Below, one piece after another: positions 59,009 to 64,000 of a DNA stretch of 64,000 nucleotides (its first letter is position 1; every line of letters starts with the position of its first letter). The notes beneath the pieces were generated by a model. It was not told the DNA's origin. It did no database searches and saw only the letters and a program-made list of their open reading frames with translations. The stretch is from Sporomusaceae bacterium (GTDB lineage Bacteria; Bacillota; Negativicutes; UBA1444). The position numbers and the translations under genes were made by a program. The stretch spans positions 1-64,000 of the forward strand of contig JAHDPL010000019.1 in assembly GCA_018434355.1 (NCBI GenBank), given 5' to 3'.

Positions 59009-59035
59009 ATTATAAAATATTTGGAGGCTTATTAA

Positions 59036-60103
59036 ATGAAAAAATTCTGGTTACTTACGCTTTCCTTGTTCTTGTTGTCGACAGTCTTATTGACCGGGTG
59101 CGGCGGCGGAACACCTGCTCCTGCTGCAACAAAACCCTCTGTCGAAGCAAAGGAAGTCAACATTTACACTTCACGCCACTACCCCGGAATCGATGACGCA
59201 ATCTATAAATCCTTCACCGACAAAACGGGAATCAAAGTCAATGTGATTAAGGCCAGCGGCGAAGAACTGCTGCAACGGATCAAAACGGAAGGCGCCAGCA
59301 GCAAAGCGGATATTTATCTGACCGCCGATGCCGGAAATCTTTACCTGGCAAAACAAGCCGGCGTATTGCAGCCATTTACCAGCCCCGCTCTGACAAAGAA
59401 CATTCCTGCCGATTTCATCGATACCGATAAAATGTGGGTCGGTCTGACGATGCGGGCCCGTGTTCTCGTCTATGCCAAAGACCGGGTCAAACCGGATGAC
59501 CTTTCTACTTATGAAGACCTGACGCAACCGAAATGGAAAGGCAAAATCGTCACCCGCTCTTCCAACAATATTTACAATCAGTCGATGCTGGCGGCCTTTA
59601 TCGCCATGAACGGCGAAACACAGGCCAAAGAGTGGGCCAAAGGAATAACCGCCAACTTTGCCAGACAACCTGAAGGCGGCGACCGGGACCAGGCCAAGGC
59701 TGTAGCGGCAGGCAAAGCGGATGTCGCTATCATGAATTCGTACTATCTCGGTCAGATGCTCAGTTCGAAAGACCCGCTGGAAGTGAAAGCAGCAGAATCG
59801 CTTGGCGTTTTCTTCCCGAACCAGAATACGACCGGAACCCATGTGAATATCGGTGGCGCAGGAATCGTAAAGTCGGCGAAAAATGTCGATAATGCGGTTA
59901 AGTTGCTGGAGTATTTGTCAGATATCGAAGCCCAGCAAAAATTCGCTGAAGCCAGCACCGAATATCCGGTCAATCCTGCCGTAGAACCTTCGGCGCTGCT
60001 CAAGAAGTGGGGAACTTTCCGCAAACAAAACATAAATTTGTCCAAACTGGGTGAACACAACCGGCGGGCCGTGCAGATTTTCAACGAAGTCGGCTGGAAA
60101 TAA
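59036..60103 (+). CDS. Ferric iron ABC transporter substrate-binding lipoprotein (FutA/FbpA type)
   Basis: A 355-residue binding protein. Lipoprotein signal ending STVLLTGCGGG, then EVNIYTSRHYPGIDDAIYKSFTDKTGIKV, a typical start of the iron-binding cluster, with the Tyr-rich NSYYLGQML segment at the metal site. It captures Fe(III) outside the membrane. GGAGG is 9 bases before the ATG, and a Fur-like box is upstream. First gene of a three-gene transport operon. Confidence 0.9.
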   Translation: MKKFWLLTLSLFLLSTVLLTGCGGGTPAPAATKPSVEAKEVNIYTSRHYPGIDDAIYKSFTDKTGIKVNVIKASGEELLQRIKTEGASSKADIYLTADAGNLYLAKQAGVLQPFTSPALTKNIPADFIDTDKMWVGLTMRARVLVYAKDRVKPDDLSTYEDLTQPKWKGKIVTRSSNNIYNQSMLAAFIAMNGETQAKEWAKGITANFARQPEGGDRDQAKAVAAGKADVAIMNSYYLGQMLSSKDPLEVKAAESLGVFFPNQNTTGTHVNIGGAGIVKSAKNVDNAVKLLEYLSDIEAQQKFAEASTEYPVNPAVEPSALLKKWGTFRKQNINLSKLGEHNRRAVQIFNEVGWK

Positions 60104-60126
60104 TCCGCTGAAAGGAATTATCACTT

Positions 60127-61728
60127 GTGACCAAACTGATACGCGGATTCAATGAAACGAATATCTGGAACCTGTTGGCTTTTCTGATTGTTGCCGCCAC
60201 CGTCATTCCGGTTGCCAACCTCGCCCTCGGCGTTTTGCCGGGGGAAAATGAAAACTGGCGGCACATCAGGGAATACCTGCTAAAAGATTATGTGGTGAAT
60301 ACCCTGATCCTGTTTGGGTTTTCCGGACTATTCGCTTCCTTGATCGGCGTCAGTCTGGCCTATCTGGTTACAGTTTTTGATTTTCCGGGCCGGCGTTTTT
60401 TTCAGTGGGCATTGATCTTACCGCTCTCAGTTCCTGCATATATCGCCGCTTACACGTACAGCGGCATGCTTGGTTATACCGGAATCATCACCCGCGCTCT
60501 ATCCGGGCTGTTCGGTCGGGATATCTCCATTGACATCATGTCGGTTCCCGGTGCTATCTTTATTTTCACTTTCTTTTTGTTTCCCTATGTGTACATTATC
60601 AGTCGGGCTTTTTTGGCCAAGTATACCGCGTCATTGATTGAAAGCGCGATCATGCTCGGTAAAAATTATACGCAGATTTTTTTCCAGGTCATTCTGCCGG
60701 TATCGCGCGGCGTCATCGCTTCCGGCTCTGCGCTGATCCTGATGGAAGTCGCCAATGACTACGGCGTCGCCAGTTATTTTGGCATCGACACCTTCAGCAT
60801 CGCCATTTTCAAAGTCTGGTTCGGCATGGGTGATGTCGGGGCCGCTGCTCATTTGTCGCTCTACGCTCTGGCTTTTATCGTCTTTATCATTTTGGCAGAA
60901 AAAGCCATTCGTGGCCAAAAACGCTTCGCGATCGCGACAACCAAAGTCCGCCTGTTGACGCCGCATCGACTGCGTGGCGCCAAAGCGGCGATTGCCGCCG
61001 GTTACAGCATGCTGGTCTGGAGTCTGGGTTTTTTCATCCCGTTCCTCCAACTTGTCGCCTGGTCTGCGCTTACTTATGAAGAGGTGCTGGATCAAAGCTT
61101 CCTGCAGGCCACTGTGAACACCGTTTTTGCCGCTGCATTCTGCGCGTCGCTCATCGTTTGCTGCGCGGCCATCATCACCAACAGCGCCCGTATCAGCCGA
61201 AGCAGGCTGGTCAGAACCGCTGGAAAATTGACTGCGGTCGGCTACTCGGCGCCTGGCGCCGTGATTGCGATTGGCGTACTGATTTTATTCATCTGGCTAA
61301 ATGCCATGACGGAGCTGTTTTGGTCCTATTCACTCATCACCAGCATCTACATGCTGCTATTCGCCTATCTCGTCCGTTTCATGGCAGTTGGCTGCAATTC
61401 ACTGGAAAATGGCTTTGAGAAAATTGGCAAGACCTATTTCGAAGCTTCGCGGACTCTTGGTTTCGGCGTAACCCGGACCTTTTTCAAGGTTGATTTCAAA
61501 ATGCTGCTACCTTCGATGATCGGCGCATTTTCGCTGATTTTTGTCGATATGGTCAAAGAACTGCCCTTGACCCTGATACTACGCCCCTTCAATTTCAACA
61601 CCCTGGCAACCAAGGTCTATGAATATGCCCACGATGAACGGGTTCACCACAGTGCACCGGTTGCCCTGATCATCATCGCCATCTGTTCGATTTCCGTCTA
61701 CAGTCTGTCCAAACTGGACAAGGAGTGA
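60127..61728 (+). CDS. Ferric iron ABC transporter permease (FbpB type, fused dimer)
   Basis: A 533-residue membrane protein with about 12 helices in two homologous halves. Each half has an inner-membrane EAA loop (ESAIMLGKNYTQIFFQVILP and EASRTLGFGVTRTFFKVDF). The GTG start follows AAAGGAA by 8 bases, 23 bases after the binding-protein gene. It forms the channel of the Fe(III) importer. Confidence 0.92.
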   Translation: MTKLIRGFNETNIWNLLAFLIVAATVIPVANLALGVLPGENENWRHIREYLLKDYVVNTLILFGFSGLFASLIGVSLAYLVTVFDFPGRRFFQWALILPLSVPAYIAAYTYSGMLGYTGIITRALSGLFGRDISIDIMSVPGAIFIFTFFLFPYVYIISRAFLAKYTASLIESAIMLGKNYTQIFFQVILPVSRGVIASGSALILMEVANDYGVASYFGIDTFSIAIFKVWFGMGDVGAAAHLSLYALAFIVFIILAEKAIRGQKRFAIATTKVRLLTPHRLRGAKAAIAAGYSMLVWSLGFFIPFLQLVAWSALTYEEVLDQSFLQATVNTVFAAAFCASLIVCCAAIITNSARISRSRLVRTAGKLTAVGYSAPGAVIAIGVLILFIWLNAMTELFWSYSLITSIYMLLFAYLVRFMAVGCNSLENGFEKIGKTYFEASRTLGFGVTRTFFKVDFKMLLPSMIGAFSLIFVDMVKELPLTLILRPFNFNTLATKVYEYAHDERVHHSAPVALIIIAICSISVYSLSKLDKE

Positions 61729-61733
61729 TCAGC

Positions 61734-62375
61734 ATGTTTTTGCAACTGAAAAATATCAACTTTAAATACGACGGCAATCACCAGTATGTGTTGAAAGATT
61801 TCCATCTCCAGGCAGCAAAAGGAGAAATCGTATCGATCCTTGGCCTGAGCGGCAGTGGCAAAAGCACTGTCATCCGCCTGATCGCCGGGCTGGAAGTCCC
61901 TGCCGGCGGAACCATCGAAATCAATGGCAGACTGGTCGCCGGCCCTGACAGCTTTGTTCCGCCGGAAAAGCGCAAAGTGGGAATGGTGTTTCAGGACTAT
62001 GCCCTGTTTCCCCATTTGTCGGTTTACGAAAACATTGCATTCGGCCTTTCCCATCTGAGCAAAGCGGAGCTGTCAGCCCGGGTGAACAGCCTGCTGGAAC
62101 TTATCAACATGAGCGAGTACGGCAGCCGTTATCCTTACCAACTCAGCGGCGGCCAACAACAACGCGTCGCCGTGGCACGGGCGCTGGCGCCAAAACCGGA
62201 CCTGCTGCTGATGGATGAGCCGTTCAGCAATATCGATTGTGAGTTGAAACAAAAGATGCGCGGTGAAATCCGTGAAATCTTAAAGTCTGAATCGGCAACC
62301 TGTTTGTTTGTCACTCACGACAAAGCGGATCTGGAAGACCTGTCGGATCGCTCAATCACGATAGAGCCCAACTGA
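61734..62375 (+). CDS. Ferric iron ABC transporter ATPase (short FbpC type)
   Basis: A 213-residue ATPase: Walker A GLSGSGKST, Q-loop MVFQDYALFPHLS, signature LSGGQQQRVAVARAL, Walker B LLLMDEPFSNID and H-loop VTHD. Typical FbpC proteins are about 350 residues with a C-terminal regulatory domain; that domain is absent here. AAGGAG is 8 bases before the ATG at 61734, inside the end of the permease gene region. Confidence 0.93.
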   Translation: MFLQLKNINFKYDGNHQYVLKDFHLQAAKGEIVSILGLSGSGKSTVIRLIAGLEVPAGGTIEINGRLVAGPDSFVPPEKRKVGMVFQDYALFPHLSVYENIAFGLSHLSKAELSARVNSLLELINMSEYGSRYPYQLSGGQQQRVAVARALAPKPDLLLMDEPFSNIDCELKQKMRGEIREILKSESATCLFVTHDKADLEDLSDRSITIEPN

Positions 62376-62382
62376 AAAAGAA

Positions 62383-62407
62383 GCCCGCAGACAAAGAAAT
62401 AGCGGGC
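62383..62407. terminator. Hairpin after the iron transporter operon
   Basis: GCCCGC (62383-62388) pairs with GCGGGC (62402-62407). An alternative stem CGGGC-CGAA-GCCCG overlaps. No T-run follows, so efficiency is uncertain. Confidence 0.45.
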
Positions 62408-62451
62408 CGAAGCCCGCGCGTAGCGACACCATGGCAATTTACGATTCCAGT

Positions 62452-64000
62452 TTAGTTTGCGAATTCAATCCGGTTCTTGCCCGATTTTTTGACCCGGTAC
62501 AACGCTTCGTCCGCATGCCTCATTACCACCTCGCGTTCGCGAGACCCGTCCCAAAAAGCGCAACCAATGCTGCAGCCGATCCGGGCCGATTGCTGTCCAA
62601 TCGCTACCGGCTCGGCAACCTGAGCCAAGATCCGCTCGGCGACAGGCAGTACCATGCTCTGTTCTTTTCCGGCATGCACGAAAAGGACCACGATGAATTC
62701 ATCACCGCCAATCCGGGCTGCAAGTTCTTCGCTGCGCAAATTGTGTTTGAGCCGTTTGGCTGTTTCAGCCAGAACTTGATCGCCGGCAGCGTGGCCCAGG
62801 CTGTCATTCACCGCTTTGAATCCATCAAGGTCGATAAACAGAAAAGCCAGAGCCAGCCCTTCTTGCCGCAGCACCATCGCCTGCGCCTTTGTCAAATACT
62901 CGTCCAGTCCCAACCGGTTCGGCAAACCGGTCAGTTTGTCAAAATAGGCGATGCCTTCCAGTTTGGCAACCGTTCCTTGATACACGGAAACACTATCGAC
63001 CAATTCCCGCAATGAGTCCGCCAACTGTTCGATTTCGAAGATTCCTTTCGGCGTTTCGATAGGCTCCTTGCCGCCAAATCGCAAGCGATCCGCCGTGCGC
63101 GCCAGTTTCACGATCGGTTTGGTGATAGCGTCTGAAAAATACCAACCGGCCACAGCAAACAAGCTGGCGAAAAAAGCCGCCAACAGCCAAATGAATTGTT
63201 GCAACCGATTCGCAGCCGCATGCGCCAGCTCAATCGGTTGCCGAATTAGCACGACCCACCCCAAACCTTTGTAGTCGAGATAGCCCTCGCCAATGTCAAA
63301 CCCTGTGATATAGGCCGCGTTGCCCGGCCACACTTCCTGCAACCAGCCTGATTGCCCTTGCAGGGCCTTTTTTATGCTGGCCAGCTCCAATTTTTGACCC
63401 AGCATTTCCGCCGGCCCCAACAGCACGCTGCCTTCCTGACGGCTAATGATGAATATCTCGCCTTGCCGCCGCTCGGCCATTGGTTGAAACATTGATTGTT
63501 TCAGTTGCTCGGCCCATTTCCAGCTTAGGTGGGCCGCCAGCACGCCGATTGTTTTGCCGGTATTGTCTTTAATCGGCATACTGATGTCGACAAATTTCAT
63601 CGGTTCCCCGCTGGGATTCGGCAGCAGTTTTGCCAGCAGGACGGCATCATGCACGTCGCCGACGAACTCTCCCTTGATTCCTTCCTGGAAAACCGGTCGC
63701 GCGGCAATGCTTTGTCCGACCAGGATATGATTGGTAGCCGCCCATACTGTGCCTTTATCGTCGGTTACGCCAATCCAGGAAAATGCGGCAATATTCATTT
63801 GCAGCCGATTCAATAGAGCTTCAGCGGCGGCGGGATTCCGCCGGTCCTTGAATTCATTCAGTTCCGCCAACATCCGCACTTCGACCGTCCGGCCCCACAT
63901 ATACTGGTCCAGTCGGCTTGTCATCATGTACGCGGTCGCCGCCAGCGCCGTCCCTTCCTGGTTCTTGAAGTCCTCAGCGGCGCGCCAGCCGATACTAACG
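62452..64000 (-). CDS. Cache-HAMP-GGDEF diguanylate cyclase, 5' end outside the window
   Basis: The frame remains open to the window edge, so the N-terminus, probably with a first membrane helix, is missing. Visible: a dCache sensor (WIGVTDDKGTVWAATN, MPIKDNTGKTIGVLAAHLSWKW), a helix (WLLAAFFASLFAVAGWYF), HAMP and a GGDEF domain with an intact ARIGGDEF loop and FLFIDLDGFKAVNDSLGH. It should make c-di-GMP in response to an external ligand. Convergent with the iron transporter operon. Confidence 0.92.
   Translation of the reverse strand, partial: VSIGWRAAEDFKNQEGTALAATAYMMTSRLDQYMWGRTVEVRMLAELNEFKDRRNPAAAEALLNRLQMNIAAFSWIGVTDDKGTVWAATNHILVGQSIAARPVFQEGIKGEFVGDVHDAVLLAKLLPNPSGEPMKFVDISMPIKDNTGKTIGVLAAHLSWKWAEQLKQSMFQPMAERRQGEIFIISRQEGSVLLGPAEMLGQKLELASIKKALQGQSGWLQEVWPGNAAYITGFDIGEGYLDYKGLGWVVLIRQPIELAHAAANRLQQFIWLLAAFFASLFAVAGWYFSDAITKPIVKLARTADRLRFGGKEPIETPKGIFEIEQLADSLRELVDSVSVYQGTVAKLEGIAYFDKLTGLPNRLGLDEYLTKAQAMVLRQEGLALAFLFIDLDGFKAVNDSLGHAAGDQVLAETAKRLKHNLRSEELAARIGGDEFIVVLFVHAGKEQSMVLPVAERILAQVAEPVAIGQQSARIGCSIGCAFWDGSREREVVMRHADEALYRVKKSGKNRIEFAN

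Larger units (their letters stand above)
58674..59035. other. Intergenic region with terminator, promoter and Fur-like site
   Basis: After the kinase a GCGGCG-CAAG-CGCCGC stem with nine T (58731-58755) ends its operon. The bases 58756-58951 show nothing else recognisable. The promoter and Fur-like dyad of the iron transporter lie at 58952-59008. Confidence 0.7.

Noticed and set aside
1-64000. tRNA, rRNA, CRISPR array or prophage genes
   Set aside because: No tRNA-like cloverleaf with conserved arms, no rRNA sequence, no regularly spaced repeat-spacer array and no phage structural or integrase gene was seen on either strand.

Overview
The window reads as a chromosomal segment of an anaerobic, Gram-negative-type Firmicute; my best guess is Negativicutes/Sporomusaceae. 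The reasons are strong GGAGG ribosome-binding sites, a ferredoxin-dependent 2-oxoacid oxidoreductase with butyrate kinase, two sigma-54 activators, TRAP transport, and a mixture of periplasmic-type proteins and lipoproteins. No 16S or other taxonomic marker is present, so this is inference. I saw no rRNA, tRNA or CRISPR array.

Layout. 1-210: the edge of an IS256-like insertion sequence lying against what looks like the first codons of an interrupted gene. 427-12680 (minus): a sigma-54-controlled catabolic operon with an acetoin-dehydrogenase-type E1/E2/E3 complex, an SDR, a threonine-dehydrogenase-like zinc enzyme, a TRAP transporter and a PPC/DUF296 protein, plus its own activator. Three dyads and a sigma-54 promoter separate activator from operon. 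12808-18513 (plus): an unusual operon of DUF1499, UbiB-like kinase, CrtI-like desaturase and a PAS/GAF HD-GYP protein. 18542-20380: a TSCPD protein and an oxalate/formate-type MFS carrier. 20429-28077: arsenic and metal genes (ArsR, ACR3, DUF2703, a SPASM radical SAM, a split permease with a secreted thioredoxin, CDF efflux, and a second ArsR/permease/dithiol protein set). 28176-31843: Fic protein, a frameshifted Y-family polymerase with a small partner, and a methyltransferase.

31919-42041 (minus): a 2-oxoacid energy module. PduL, a four-subunit ferredoxin oxidoreductase and butyrate kinase together could turn a 2-oxoacid into an acid plus ATP. They are followed by an Fe-S flavoprotein and a cupin-PocR-LytS kinase with an AraC-type regulator, then IlvD and a BASS carrier. 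42345-50579: two divergent beta-keto-acid cleavage (BKACE/DUF849) loci. One has an AtoE carrier and a TrmB regulator. The other has a sigma-54 activator, a hydroxyacid dehydrogenase and a GntP-type permease.

50661-58673: two HD-GYP proteins and an apparent envelope/metal-stress regulon built around an OmpR-type regulator and a kinase with a Met-rich external loop. Three arrays of TTCACA-like direct repeats with an exact 11-bp period lie in front of its small secreted or membrane proteins. 58952-62375: a Fur-box-controlled ferric ABC transporter. 62452-64000: a Cache-GGDEF protein running off the window.

The recurring theme is uptake and catabolism of small organic acids under dedicated local regulators, together with metal defence and c-di-GMP signalling (three HD-GYP proteins and two GGDEF domains).
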